Source: Microcaldota archaeon (GTDB taxonomy: Archaea; Micrarchaeota; Micrarchaeia; Anstonellales; JAGGVH01). Taken from it: DNA of 64,000 nucleotides. Position numbers and translations under genes: made by a program. The stretch lies in the NCBI GenBank assembly GCA_020854835.1, contig JAHKLX010000038.1, forward strand, positions 1 through 64,000, given 5' to 3'. The notes below the pieces were generated by a model. It saw only the letters and a list, made by a program, of their open reading frames with translations. It did not search any database and had not been told where the DNA came from. Shown in pieces: positions 32,724 to 43,000 of the stretch (position 1 is its first letter; each line of letters opens with the position of its first letter).

Positions 32724-35700
32724 ATGGAAAACAACCAGGTTCTAAAGGAAGTTTATAATCGGATGAGGATAATTGATAATAGCCAGGTCAAGTTATCAGA
32801 TTTTGTGTCATTTGTTATTAATATTGAAAATATCAAAAAGATAGACATAATTACTGCCTATTTTTGGTATGAATCATTAGATCTGATTTTACCGTTGATA
32901 AAAGAAAAAGGAATCAAATTAAATATAGTTATGGGACCGCAAACTAGTTCAAAAACAAAAGATATTTTACTTATTGCATTGGGACTTAAAGAGGATGAGG
33001 GCAAATATACTAACCCCTCAGAAAAATTATTTATTTCAATGGTTAAAAATGGAGAAATTGGATTGCGTACCTCTGCAGGTGTGAAAAGTTTGCCTAAAAT
33101 CCATAGTAAAATTTATTTGTTCTATAATGATGAGGGACCCGCACTTGGACTAAACGGTTCAACTAATCTGACTGGTTCCGGTATGTTAAAGGCGTGGGAG
33201 GCAACTGTAGTAGTTTCCAAAGGCCAGATCCCCGGTTTAAAGGATCAATTTGAGTATCTTTGGGATGAATGTAAAGAGGGTAATTTTGAAAATATGGGTA
33301 AAAACATAGACTTTCCTGACGAGCCAGATAATGATTCTATAATCATTGACCGAAAAGTATTATTGTCCTACTTATTTTGGTTGTTTGGTGAAAAAGCGAT
33401 TTCGGATAAACATATCACAAGTTTTCAAGCAGTTGATGTGTATAATCTAAAACGTTCAATGGAAGAATATGGTGGTGGTATTCTAGCTTCATCAGTAGGT
33501 ACGGGTAAAAGTCACGTTTTAAAATCAATTGCTCAAGAATTCATCAATGAAAAACGAGGAAATGTTTTACTTATCGCCCCAAAGGCAATTATCGGAACTA
33601 AATCAAACGACAGCCAATGGGAAAGCATATTTGTTGATAAGGATGAAAAAATTGATAAAAAGAAAATTGAATTAGTGATTTCAAGTACACAAAATATTAA
33701 AATTGACGAAACGCCAAAAATCTATTTAATGAGTAGTGGTTTGATACAAAATAAAAAAGATTTAACCGAAAATCAAAACTTTTATGGTTTTCTTAAAAAT
33801 ATATTATCAAAACACGAGGAATTTTTAGTAATAATCGATGAAGCACATCATTTCAGAAATAAAGAAACTAACAGATTTAGAAATATTAAAACACTTCTCA
33901 ATGATGCCGAATCAAAAAGTAAGGGAAATGTAATAACCTCTACTGCAACCCCCATAAACACTAGGTTGGATGATCTTTTGACCATGATATTTTTATCAGT
34001 CCGGGAACTCAGAAATTTAGAACGGGATGATCCGAATTTAATTAATAGCAAGATAGGCAAAATTAGGGATATGGGCGGGGAGATTGTTTATTTGTTGAAT
34101 AGTTACTTACGTCTCAAAGATATGAGTAGCAAGAGGGAGCAAGGAAAAGAGGAATTTTTAAAGTTTATTAAGGCAATAACTCAAAAGAGTGAAGATGAAC
34201 CTGTTAAATCTTATAATTATATATCTGAAAGATTGATGACAAAGAGTAATTGGTCTGAAGTGTTCTCAGACAAAGCGAGCATTGCTAAATTGATAAAATT
34301 AAAGGAGGATGAAATTCCCGATTGGGTCAATAAGGATCTTTTCTCAGGTTTAATCGATGTTAAACCAATGCCCTATTTTTTTGAAGCAAAATTAAAAAAG
34401 CTATACGAAAATTTAGAAAAACAAGTTGCTAATATCAATTACGTACCTTATGCTTTTTCAAATGAGTCCACACTTGATAAAACTATTGAGGGATATGCAG
34501 ATAACAGATTCAGATTTAACGAAGTTAACAAGAATATCTATAAGGCAGATTCTGGGGGCAATTCCATATATGCGACAACTTCAAATGGCAAAGTAAATTA
34601 CGTGTTTGATATGGGATCGATATCAAACCTGTATGGGCAATATAAGATATTACTTGTAAAAAGAGGAGAAAGTAGTATATTTTCATTTTTGGTAACCTTA
34701 ATGAGATTAATGCTAAGATATAAAATTTTGGAGGGGATAGATGATAATAACGGGCCAGATGAGATAAAGAAAAAATTATCTGAAAATTATGGGGATCAGA
34801 TTAAAATTATAAATGAAATTAAAAAGGATAGTAAAATCTATGATGAGATGGAAGGGGAGGAATACAAAAGTATTGATAATTTTATAGACACGGAGTATGA
34901 AAAAATAAACGAATATAGGGATTTTATTATTCAAATCATGAATGACGCCTCAATAAGGGAAAAATTTGACGAAGATGTCCAAATAATTGAAGGATTGTTA
35001 AATCAAACTTGGTCTTGTTTTAACGATATATGGGATGGAGACGGACTAGATCAAAAAGTGGAAAAATTTGTGGAGATTATAAAAGGATCAGATAATGAAA
35101 AATCACTAACCTTTACATCATTTGTTGATACTTTGAAATATGTTCAAGCTTATATAGAAAAAAAACATGTGGGTTTAGATAAGGTTGAATACTATTCTGC
35201 AGAAGAAGAAAAAGCGATGAAATATACTTTGGATATTACTAAAAGTTTTAACGAATCTGATGAAATTAATCATATATTTAGTACTGATGTTTTATCGGAA
35301 GGAGTGAATCTTGGTGAGGGAAAAATATTCATAAATTATGATGTGGAGTTTAACCCAGTTAGAGTTATCCAGCGTTCCGGTCGTATTACCAGATTAGATT
35401 GGTTTGGAAAAAAAATTAAAGATATGGTTGAAAATCACAATGATGATTTAGATCTTCTTAGAAAGAAAATTTATCTAATACAACCCGAGAGTGATAGCAT
35501 AATTAATGCGATTACAAATATAGTTGGCAGATATGAGGACAGGTTTGAACTTATCTTATCTTTGGTCGGGGTGGATGTTGTACTCATGGATCCTGAAAAA
35601 GTTAAAGAATTGATAGCCGAAGTAGGAAAACATGAGGAAAATAAAAGTAAAGCTAGGAGAAAAATTGCGGAAAGTTTGCAATATTTTTCTTCAGATTCTG

Positions 35701-36173
35701 CAACTAAACAGGGAATTACGCATTCTGATAGAGTTGAAACAGCACTAGATAAACTTAAGATTCAATCCAAAACAGATGAAGAAGTTGAATATATTAATAA
35801 TAAAGATTCTGAAGCAGTTCGCAGAGTATTGCTGGCATCTGGATTTTTAAAGAATGAAAGTGAGGGTTATAATCTTGTTGAAAATATCGATAAGATCATT
35901 CTATCTTCAAAAGATAGCTCCTATTTACTTGTCGGGGAAATTGTAAAATCAGATAATGCTGTTAATGAAAATGATGAAATTGTTTTTAAATTATGTTTGT
36001 CAGGTCATCAAACTTCGGAAAAAAGATACAGTTTCTCAGAAATAGGGAAAAAATTATGGGCCGTTAGTAATATTGGAAAAGTATATTTTAAAGGAGAAAG
36101 TATTGCAAATGCGCCGGGAAGTTATGATGAAATAGTTTGTGAGAATTTGGAAAAAATTGAAATTAATGTTTAA
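32724..36173 (+). CDS. PLD-nuclease domain fused to SNF2-type helicase
   Basis: 1149 residues from ATG 32724 (GGGGGAG upstream). Residues 1-190 are a phospholipase-D-like domain with KIHSKIYLFYND (H-x-K) and LGLNGSTNLTGSG, used as a nuclease in many defence proteins. The helicase core follows: GILASSVGTGKSHVLKS (Walker A), LVIIDEAHHFRN (DEAH), ITSTATPINTRLDDLL (motif III), LSEGVNLGEGKIF (V) and RVIQRSGRITRLD (VI). A helical insert of about 400 residues separates the lobes. It pairs with the methyltransferase gene 12 nt downstream, the layout of a restriction system in which the helicase-nuclease cuts unmethylated DNA. Confidence 0.9.
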   Translation: MENNQVLKEVYNRMRIIDNSQVKLSDFVSFVINIENIKKIDIITAYFWYESLDLILPLIKEKGIKLNIVMGPQTSSKTKDILLIALGLKEDEGKYTNPSEKLFISMVKNGEIGLRTSAGVKSLPKIHSKIYLFYNDEGPALGLNGSTNLTGSGMLKAWEATVVVSKGQIPGLKDQFEYLWDECKEGNFENMGKNIDFPDEPDNDSIIIDRKVLLSYLFWLFGEKAISDKHITSFQAVDVYNLKRSMEEYGGGILASSVGTGKSHVLKSIAQEFINEKRGNVLLIAPKAIIGTKSNDSQWESIFVDKDEKIDKKKIELVISSTQNIKIDETPKIYLMSSGLIQNKKDLTENQNFYGFLKNILSKHEEFLVIIDEAHHFRNKETNRFRNIKTLLNDAESKSKGNVITSTATPINTRLDDLLTMIFLSVRELRNLERDDPNLINSKIGKIRDMGGEIVYLLNSYLRLKDMSSKREQGKEEFLKFIKAITQKSEDEPVKSYNYISERLMTKSNWSEVFSDKASIAKLIKLKEDEIPDWVNKDLFSGLIDVKPMPYFFEAKLKKLYENLEKQVANINYVPYAFSNESTLDKTIEGYADNRFRFNEVNKNIYKADSGGNSIYATTSNGKVNYVFDMGSISNLYGQYKILLVKRGESSIFSFLVTLMRLMLRYKILEGIDDNNGPDEIKKKLSENYGDQIKIINEIKKDSKIYDEMEGEEYKSIDNFIDTEYEKINEYRDFIIQIMNDASIREKFDEDVQIIEGLLNQTWSCFNDIWDGDGLDQKVEKFVEIIKGSDNEKSLTFTSFVDTLKYVQAYIEKKHVGLDKVEYYSAEEEKAMKYTLDITKSFNESDEINHIFSTDVLSEGVNLGEGKIFINYDVEFNPVRVIQRSGRITRLDWFGKKIKDMVENHNDDLDLLRKKIYLIQPESDSIINAITNIVGRYEDRFELILSLVGVDVVLMDPEKVKELIAEVGKHEENKSKARRKIAESLQYFSSDSATKQGITHSDRVETALDKLKIQSKTDEEVEYINNKDSEAVRRVLLASGFLKNESEGYNLVENIDKIILSSKDSSYLLVGEIVKSDNAVNENDEIVFKLCLSGHQTSEKRYSFSEIGKKLWAVSNIGKVYFKGESIANAPGSYDEIVCENLEKIEINV

Positions 36174-36185
36174 ACTGGTGATGTA

Positions 36186-39100
36186 ATGTATGAAAAATTA
36201 TTTTCAAAATGGTTTGGTGAAGAAGTTGACAAAAATGATTGGTATGTACTTTACAAAGGTAAATCAAACAATAAAAAGTCAGGAAACAAAGAGTGCATAT
36301 TTAAGATTGAAACATCGGATTTTAAAAATTTAAAAAACAATTTATGGGAGGAATATGGGGATGAATTTTTAAAAAATAAATACATTGATGATTTGGATAA
36401 ATGTTCAATTGTATTGATTGAGAAAAAAGATAACGGTGCGTTGGGTGCAGTTCATTTATTTAGTTTTGATAAGATTGGGGGAGAAATCAAAAATAAACGT
36501 AAAAAGGCATTAACGCGTGTTGACTCAAATAAATTACCCCCAATAATTGAAAATTTAGCAAAAAGGATGACGCCTTATGAAGTAGTTGAAGGAAAAAAAG
36601 TTATGGATCATTTTATCGATATTATTGTCAATGGGGAAAAAAGTTTAGGATACCCAGGAGTAGTTGATTTTGTTTATGATATCAACAAAAATTCTAAATT
36701 AAATACTGGTGTTTCAGACAGGTTTATTTATGGATTAAAGTTGATCAATAGATTTATTGTTATTCATTTAATCACAGAGGCAGGTATTATTAGAAAATAT
36801 AATGCATCTGGAGGGGGGAAGTATGTTAAAATTAAAATCAATTCTGGGGATATAACTCTGAAAGAAATATTTGAAAAAACGATTAATAATTCAGAATTTA
36901 ATAAAATTATTGAGCATTTAAATGATGAAAAGAATGAAATTACCTTGAATTCTCTGGCTTATATAATTTATCTACCCTATATTGATTCAGATCTTTTTAA
37001 TATATCGGGTGAAGAACAGAAATTTATGAATACTTTTTATAAATTATTAGAAAAAGAGGATCATGTACTTAGAGAAAAAACACTCAAATTAGTTGAGTTT
37101 TTATCTTCATTTGATTGGTCCATACATGAAGATGAAGGAGAAGAGGCATCATTTTTAATAACTCCTGAAGTTTTGAGTGCACTTTATGAAAAAGTGGCAA
37201 TTGCATTTTCAAGTTTGGGGGATGAAAAGTATGGTTATGCGGATCTTTTAGATAAAGATAAAGAAGAAGTAAATAAGATTATAAATAATATTTTTAATGA
37301 TAAAAATAATCCCATCAGGAAAGATAACGGGATATATTATACCCCTCGGGCTATCACGGAATATATCTCGTATAACACCGTAGTACCTAGATTGTTGACT
37401 CTGATTGGAGAGAAGGGAGCCGACATTAGCAATTATTTTGATGAACATGAACATTTAAAATTATTAGATATTGGTGAATTTATTGAAAAATTAAAAAAAG
37501 AAAATTCTAAATTTAAAAAACTTCTTTTAGAAGCTTGTAAAGAGATAACTGTTTTAGATCCTGCAGTTGGTTCTGGAGCATTTCCAATGGCGGCGGCTGA
37601 AGTATTATATAAAATTAGAAAAGAAATAGAATCAGATTTTAATTCTATACTAATTTCAAAAGAGATAGTTCAAAAAAATCTTTATGGTGTCGATATTTTA
37701 GAAGGAGCGATATCTGTATGTAAAATGAGAATGTGGGTCTGGATTTTAGCAAAAGCAGGAGAAGAATTTAAAGAGCAATCAATACCAAAACAATTATTTG
37801 TCAAAAAAACAGAACATATAGATTTACCTAAAATTGAATACAATTTTAGATGTGGAAATAGTTTGATTGGTATAATTGAATTAAATCAAGGACTGGCAGA
37901 GTATAGGACGAATAAGCCTAATTTGAAAGGTAAAAAAGTTAAAATTAAAGAAAAAAATGCTAGATTGTTTGATAATTTAGACCAAGCACTTATCGATTAC
38001 CATATTGAGATTAGACAGTATCTTGAAACTAGAGAAAAAGATGATAAAAATGAAAAAGAACTTAAAGAAAAACATATAAAATATCAAAATAAATTAAATG
38101 ATATTTTTTTAGGTGAATTAAAAGAAAAAGGATTAAAAATTGATAAAAAAGAACTTGAAGATTTGAATCCTTTACATTGGTCATTAGAATTTTATAATAT
38201 AATGAAACAAGGTGGTTTTGATGTTGTTATTGGAAATCCACCTTATTTTTCAATAGACCCTAAATTAAAAAGAATTTCAGAATATGAAAAGGAGATATAT
38301 AAAAATATATTTCAATCATTTATGGGCCAAACAGACATACTTGTGTTTTTTTATGAGCGTTTTTTTAAAATTTTAAAAGAAGAGGGTAATCTATCATACA
38401 TTAGCAAAAATAGGTGGGTTCAATCCAAAATGTATACAAAATTTAGAGAATTTTTGTCTGGAAAAAATATTTTAGTTATTGACTTCGAAGATAGATTTAT
38501 TTTTCAAAATGTGGGCATTAATACAAATATTATTAAACTGATAAAAAATGATACAAATAATATCTTATATTTTGTGTTAAAAAATAAAAATATTGATAAA
38601 ATTCTCAATTTGAAAAATTATAAATTGTATCAAAATAGTAGCATTCCCGGATGTTCTAATTGGGATTTATTTAAAGATAATATAACTGAGATTGTAGCTA
38701 AAAAGGGAAAATATAGCTTAACTGGGGGTTGCGGGCATAAAATTACACCCAAGGAGGTGTTTATATTAAAAAAAGATAAAAAAGGTTTTATTCCTGAAAA
38801 TAAATACATTTGTAATAAATTTAACGATATCTTAATACCCAATCAATATGAACAAAATTTTATATCCGAATTTACCAGTTCTGGATATATTTTCCCCTAT
38901 TCTATTAATGGGAATAAGTACATTATTTACACAAAAGACTTGGATCTTAAAAAAGCGAAAAATTTAAAAGAATATTTTTCAAGGGTAATCAACAATCGAT
39001 GTGATACAGGTTGGTATGAATATCACGAAGGCAAAGGATATAGGAATGTAAATCTGATCAATCAGGATAAAAAAATCATAGCTCCTGGGAGGATGTACCT

Positions 39101-39533
39101 TAATCGGGGCCCCAGTTTTGTGATTGTAAATAGGAAGTTTCAAATAGGTATGGATTGCCAGGTCATCGTTAACAAAGACAAATATTTAAATTTGGAATAT
39201 ATCTTAGCAATATTAAATTCAAAGGTTATGTGGTATTATTATGGGAAGAAATTTAAAAAATATTCTTCAAGACAGACAATTGATGTTGATAAAATTCCAA
39301 TCCCAAAAATCCCCAAATCTGAACAAAAACCATTCATAGAAAAAGTAGATAAAATCCTAGCAATAACAAACAAACCAGATTATGACCCAAAAGTTGGCAA
39401 TCCAAAAGTAAAACTTTTGATAGACGAAATAGATCAAATGGTTTACAAACTTTATGATCTTGATGATAAGGAAATCAAAGTAGTTAAAGATTTTTATAAA
39501 GAAAATATTGAAAAGAAAAAGAAGAAGAAATGA
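36186..39533 (+). CDS. Large Eco57I-like DNA adenine methyltransferase
   Basis: 1115 residues, ATG preceded by GGTGAT. The N-terminal 380 residues are unassigned and might bind the helicase partner. SAM motif I is TVLDPAVGSGAFPMAAAEVL (about residue 457), motif IV is VVIGNPPYFS (about 680), which marks an N6-adenine (gamma-class) methyltransferase. A target-recognition region with RNRCDTGWYEYHEGKGYRN-like sequence follows. The size and order resemble type IIG/Eco57I and PglX-type enzymes. No nuclease motif is obvious in this chain, so cutting is probably done by the PLD-helicase encoded just upstream. Confidence 0.92.
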   Translation: MYEKLFSKWFGEEVDKNDWYVLYKGKSNNKKSGNKECIFKIETSDFKNLKNNLWEEYGDEFLKNKYIDDLDKCSIVLIEKKDNGALGAVHLFSFDKIGGEIKNKRKKALTRVDSNKLPPIIENLAKRMTPYEVVEGKKVMDHFIDIIVNGEKSLGYPGVVDFVYDINKNSKLNTGVSDRFIYGLKLINRFIVIHLITEAGIIRKYNASGGGKYVKIKINSGDITLKEIFEKTINNSEFNKIIEHLNDEKNEITLNSLAYIIYLPYIDSDLFNISGEEQKFMNTFYKLLEKEDHVLREKTLKLVEFLSSFDWSIHEDEGEEASFLITPEVLSALYEKVAIAFSSLGDEKYGYADLLDKDKEEVNKIINNIFNDKNNPIRKDNGIYYTPRAITEYISYNTVVPRLLTLIGEKGADISNYFDEHEHLKLLDIGEFIEKLKKENSKFKKLLLEACKEITVLDPAVGSGAFPMAAAEVLYKIRKEIESDFNSILISKEIVQKNLYGVDILEGAISVCKMRMWVWILAKAGEEFKEQSIPKQLFVKKTEHIDLPKIEYNFRCGNSLIGIIELNQGLAEYRTNKPNLKGKKVKIKEKNARLFDNLDQALIDYHIEIRQYLETREKDDKNEKELKEKHIKYQNKLNDIFLGELKEKGLKIDKKELEDLNPLHWSLEFYNIMKQGGFDVVIGNPPYFSIDPKLKRISEYEKEIYKNIFQSFMGQTDILVFFYERFFKILKEEGNLSYISKNRWVQSKMYTKFREFLSGKNILVIDFEDRFIFQNVGINTNIIKLIKNDTNNILYFVLKNKNIDKILNLKNYKLYQNSSIPGCSNWDLFKDNITEIVAKKGKYSLTGGCGHKITPKEVFILKKDKKGFIPENKYICNKFNDILIPNQYEQNFISEFTSSGYIFPYSINGNKYIIYTKDLDLKKAKNLKEYFSRVINNRCDTGWYEYHEGKGYRNVNLINQDKKIIAPGRMYLNRGPSFVIVNRKFQIGMDCQVIVNKDKYLNLEYILAILNSKVMWYYYGKKFKKYSSRQTIDVDKIPIPKIPKSEQKPFIEKVDKILAITNKPDYDPKVGNPKVKLLIDEIDQMVYKLYDLDDKEIKVVKDFYKENIEKKKKKK

Positions 39534-39563
39534 AAATTGGGGCGTGGGGAAGGAAGTGGAGAA

Positions 39564-40997
39564 ATGAATAATGAACAAAACAAAGATTTACCATTGATTT
39601 TTGTAGGGTTATTCTATACTATTTTTAATATTAATTTAATATCGGAATGGGAAAAGATAGTTTTCGATCCGGTTACATATTTCAAAATCCGTTTTTGGAT
39701 TATTTTTAGAACTATTTTAGTAATCTTTTTATCGATAATACTTGGATGTTTTATAATGTTTTCTCTGAATTGCAATAACAAACTGTCACAAGAGTTTATA
39801 CTCAACATAATATCTATTACAATTACTATGTTTGCAGTTATTTATACTGCACCATATCTAGTTTTACAGATATGGAATAACCAGTATAAGGAGTTGATAC
39901 AAAAATCTATTAATACAGCATTCAAAATGTGGCAGATTTATGTTTTTATTTTATTTATTCTGGTCCTGTATGCTATCTATTTATATCCTTGTTTTAATAT
40001 TTATTTAACCACAATAACTATTATTATATTTTTGATTTATTTTTTTGTGTTTATGGTATTTCCTACATATGAATATACGCGTAAGTTTAGTGTTTTGAAA
40101 ATAATCGAGGATGTCAATACCGAGCAATTGAAAGATAAAAAATCACTTGAACTTTTAGAGAATACTATGAAATACTCTTTAATCAATGGTGATATTGGAA
40201 TCTTCAATAGTTTGTGGGGTAAATATGTTCAGATATTTTTTTCTAATGAAATATCCGTACCAGAACTTGATAAACTTAATCCAAATTTGAAACAGATTTA
40301 CGGAAAATTGATTGAAAATGAATTATATAATGAGGATAGAGGTGTGGATATATTCCTTGAGGAGGCTATTAAATACAACCCTCAAAATGAATTGGATTCT
40401 GAAAATACCGGATTCTTTCAACGTAAACTACTCATAGATGCCCCAAATAACAGATTAGATTGGATGAAAAAGTACATATACTTGGAAAAACATGTGTTAT
40501 ATAAATTCTTAGAAGACCAAGATTCAAAAAAATTTGATTTACATTTCTATACATTATATACAAAAATTAACCAAAGAATTTGGAAACAATCAATGAATAA
40601 CAACACTCGATATAACCAAGATTATAAATTATTATTAGATAATACTTACGATAGTTTCTTTAAGTTACATTATAAAAAATTTAACAAACTTAGTGTGGGA
40701 ACGCTTGATGCATTTTTAATACAAATAAACCAAACAAAAGCAGATATCAAAGATAATCATATAACCAAACATAATAAATATTATAACATTGATAGTTCAG
40801 TAAAATCTATTTTAGAAGAAATTTATCGGATGGATTACAGATCTATTCAGTTTAGTAATTATTCTGATTCTGAAAAAAATGATTTAAACAATATAATAAG
40901 TGATTTAATTAACTTATTGTCTTTAAAAAAAGATCAAAATTTTTGGAAAAAGGAGATGCGACCATGGTTAACAAAGGTAAAAACAAGAAGGAAGTGA
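39564..40997 (+). CDS. Membrane protein of the defence operon
   Basis: 477 residues. ATG 39564 is preferred (GGAAGTGG upstream) over TTG 39537. It has four hydrophobic segments: about residues 40-65, 80-100, 125-145 and 150-170. They are followed by a soluble, charged, helical domain of about 300 residues that contains no motif I recognise. It begins 30 nt after the methyltransferase stop and so belongs to the same operon. Membrane proteins in defence operons often act as effectors that damage the cell membrane, but here that is only analogy. Confidence 0.75.
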   Translation: MNNEQNKDLPLIFVGLFYTIFNINLISEWEKIVFDPVTYFKIRFWIIFRTILVIFLSIILGCFIMFSLNCNNKLSQEFILNIISITITMFAVIYTAPYLVLQIWNNQYKELIQKSINTAFKMWQIYVFILFILVLYAIYLYPCFNIYLTTITIIIFLIYFFVFMVFPTYEYTRKFSVLKIIEDVNTEQLKDKKSLELLENTMKYSLINGDIGIFNSLWGKYVQIFFSNEISVPELDKLNPNLKQIYGKLIENELYNEDRGVDIFLEEAIKYNPQNELDSENTGFFQRKLLIDAPNNRLDWMKKYIYLEKHVLYKFLEDQDSKKFDLHFYTLYTKINQRIWKQSMNNNTRYNQDYKLLLDNTYDSFFKLHYKKFNKLSVGTLDAFLIQINQTKADIKDNHITKHNKYYNIDSSVKSILEEIYRMDYRSIQFSNYSDSEKNDLNNIISDLINLLSLKKDQNFWKKEMRPWLTKVKTRRK

Positions 40998-41025
40998 AGA
41001 GATATTAAATTAATCGGTGTTAATA

Positions 41026-41954
41026 ATGGAAAAGATATATTATAGGCCAACTTACGAAGAAATAATAAAATTGATTCAAGATAATCAACTAAAAATTGAA
41101 GATGAATATTATGAAACTACAACTCCAGAACGCATTGAAAACTTAAAAAAACAACAAGACCATTTATTGAGAAAAGTAACCTCATTTTACAATAGTGGGG
41201 GAGGTTTTTATATACTCAAAAACCCAAATTCAGGTATATTAAATTATATACAAGAACATCTTTTAAGTAATATAAAACGAGATGATATTTTTACGGTTAT
41301 TGGGCCAAAAAGTATTAATGAAAACATTTATTATATAGTTGATATTAAAAGGCCTAAAGTTTACGATTTTATACCATTCAAAAATATGTTTTTCTTTCGT
41401 ATTTTTGATTCTTCAAAACCTTTAATAAAAATAGAGAATAACTCGGATATCACCCTAAATATGAACAACTTTAAGGAATTTAATCGAATACTTGAACGGC
41501 GCAAAATTACTAATGAAATTATTAATTATGCAGAATTTTGGAGAGAGTTTTTGGATTATATGATCAATGTTGAAACAAATCTCGAGATATATAACGCCCC
41601 CCCCCAACAGTTGAAGGGGATTATAGTGATAAAGTTAAAGATGGCTTTAAGAAAGATCATACGATAATTAGTCAAGAATACATTAATGGCCTTAAGGATC
41701 TTAAACGTTTATCTATTGAATTTGGAAAAAACAAGAGAATAATTCAGATGTTTGAAAGAATGATTATGGGCATTGATCAGATATTTATGAATTCAAAGAA
41801 TAGTAATGGCAGACCAATTACTTTGGTATTTTGTATGCTTAATGCATATATGACTCAGTTTCCAAATCTTTATTATGTTTGGATTATAAATAAAACCTTG
41901 GATGAAGAAATTCGGGTTTGTCGTGATTGGTTAAATACAATTGAAAATTCGTAA
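41026..41954 (+). CDS. Putative AlbA_2/Schlafen-like protein, frameshifted at a C9 tract
   Basis: ATG 41026 with CGGTGT upstream. The frame breaks at a C9 run (41597-41605); with ten C the protein is continuous for 309 residues to the stop at 41954, and the second half reads smoothly (NAPPPTVEGDYSDKVKDGF, then QEYINGLKDLKRLSIEFGK). The N-terminal part has FYNSGGGFYILKN, a strand-rich middle and FFFRIFDSSKPLIKI, similar in layout to AlbA_2 (Schlafen) domains that act in defence; this fold call is weak. Last gene of the PLD-helicase operon. With C9 the product stops at 216 residues. A G/C run this long is rare in such AT-rich DNA. Confidence 0.7.
41597..41605 (+). repeat. C9 homopolymer, candidate phase-variation tract
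   Basis: Nine C residues inside a coding region; ten would restore the downstream frame of about 115 codons. Poly-C or poly-G tracts of this length are classical slippage sites, but they are also a frequent place for base-count errors in long-read assemblies. Confidence 0.7.
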
Positions 41955-42121
41955 GTTATTATAACTTCCATATATCCCCTCACCTCTTCCCTCCAAAATC
42001 CTCTTTTTCTTTTTGATTTTTCCCCTATTTGTCCTTGTTATTTCTTTTCTTTACTCGGACATCTTCTTCCTTTTTTCCCTTTTCTCTCCTTCTTCCCTCT
42101 TTTTAATAATCAATACTTTAA
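41955..42121 (+). other. Pyrimidine-rich spacer after the defence operon
   Basis: From about 41970 to 42112 the plus strand is almost wholly C and T, with long T runs. This could be a multi-T termination zone for the operon, as archaeal terminators are T-rich without hairpins. No gene is seen. Confidence 0.45.
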
Positions 42122-42229
42122 CAACCAGAAAGAATTGAACCTTCATTAGAACAAATTAGAGCTGAGGGATATGCATTATGTATGGAGGGGTGTGATTGGG
42201 ATGAGAAATGTGTTGAAAAGAGATGTTAG
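42122..42229 (+). pseudogene. C-terminal gene remnant, Cys-containing
   Basis: Open for 35 codons after a stop, with no start or ribosome binding site. It reads PERIEPSLEQIRAEGYALC and then MEGCDWDEKCVEKRC before the stop. The Cys-Asp ending (C-D-x-x-x-x-C) resembles remnants at 42818-42958 and 46932-47003. It is probably the 3' end of a lost secreted protein gene. Confidence 0.4.
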
Positions 42230-42236
42230 AAAAAAT

Positions 42237-42791
42237 CTAAATATTTTTGATAGAAGAATTAAAAACATGAATAGAACCTATTAATTTTTTTATGTGTAAA
42301 AAGAACAATAAAATACAAGCACAGACGGATAAATAAAATATAAATTGCCCTAAATTTAATATTTGAAAATGAGTAATATATGTCCAATCTCCCTTGCCCC
42401 TAAATACAAATGCAATCAAATTGATGATTAAATCATAAAATATAGCAATTAAAGCCAGTAGAGAAACCAAATACTTCTCCCCATTCTTAATAAATAATGT
42501 GGCTGCAAGTATTATCATACTCACAATATGGGGCAATAGTGCCGTTATTAAAACAGGTATGGACTGATTATCATGTAAGAATTTTGGATCTATTTCAACT
42601 TCTGCTGGTGGACTAGCAAAGAAATGATGGGGAAAGTTTTCAATAAAGTTTAATTTTAATAAGGGAGAAAAACCAAATATCTCTGCCGGAATGTAATGCA
42701 ATATTTCGTGAAGCACCACATATCCTACTGAACAGATAAGTACTATGAAAATTATTATTATAATAAAACAAATATATCTTTCTAATTTCAT
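42237..42791 (-). CDS. Membrane-embedded zinc metalloprotease-like protein (DUF3267/M50-type)
   Basis: 184 residues with four hydrophobic segments. The first ends in VVLHEILHYIPAEIFGFSPL, where HEILH fits the HExxH zinc motif of intramembrane or DUF3267-type peptidases. A second acid ligand (Asp in YDLIINLIAF) lies in a later helix, as in this group. The start is ATG 42791, about 30 nt from a GTTTAAAAT box at 42817-42825. It lies on the minus strand between the two plus-strand defence operons. The substrate is unknown. It could process a membrane or signal protein; that is speculative. Confidence 0.7.
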   Translation of the reverse strand: MKLERYICFIIIIIFIVLICSVGYVVLHEILHYIPAEIFGFSPLLKLNFIENFPHHFFASPPAEVEIDPKFLHDNQSIPVLITALLPHIVSMIILAATLFIKNGEKYLVSLLALIAIFYDLIINLIAFVFRGKGDWTYITHFQILNLGQFIFYLSVCACILLFFLHIKKLIGSIHVFNSSIKNI

Positions 42792-42817
42792 AATTAACTT
42801 ATATTGACATATCTATT

Positions 42818-42958
42818 TTAAACAACTGAGCATTCATCCCTTGTGTTATCACAACTCCCGGTTCTGGAATCAAAAGAGTTGGCAGGGTCATCATAATTCA
42901 TAAGTTTCTGCACTCTGCCCCTCAAGGCTTGTTTTGGGTCGAAAAATGGGTGAAAAAA
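42818..42958 (-). pseudogene. C-terminal remnant of a secreted-type protein
   Basis: 46 codons open after a stop, no start. It reads FDPKQALRGRVQKLMNYDDP, then ANSFDSRTGSCDNTRDECSVV. The composition and DPANSFD...GSCD...EC ending look like a real protein tail. DNA in this tail (CCAGAACC-x-GGAG, TGA-x-AACACAAG) recurs at 45203-45230. Its stop overlaps the TATA box of the next gene on this strand. Confidence 0.4.
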
Positions 42959-43000
42959 TTAAGAAGAAAGAGGTATGTCGGGGTTCGAGAAAATCAAACT

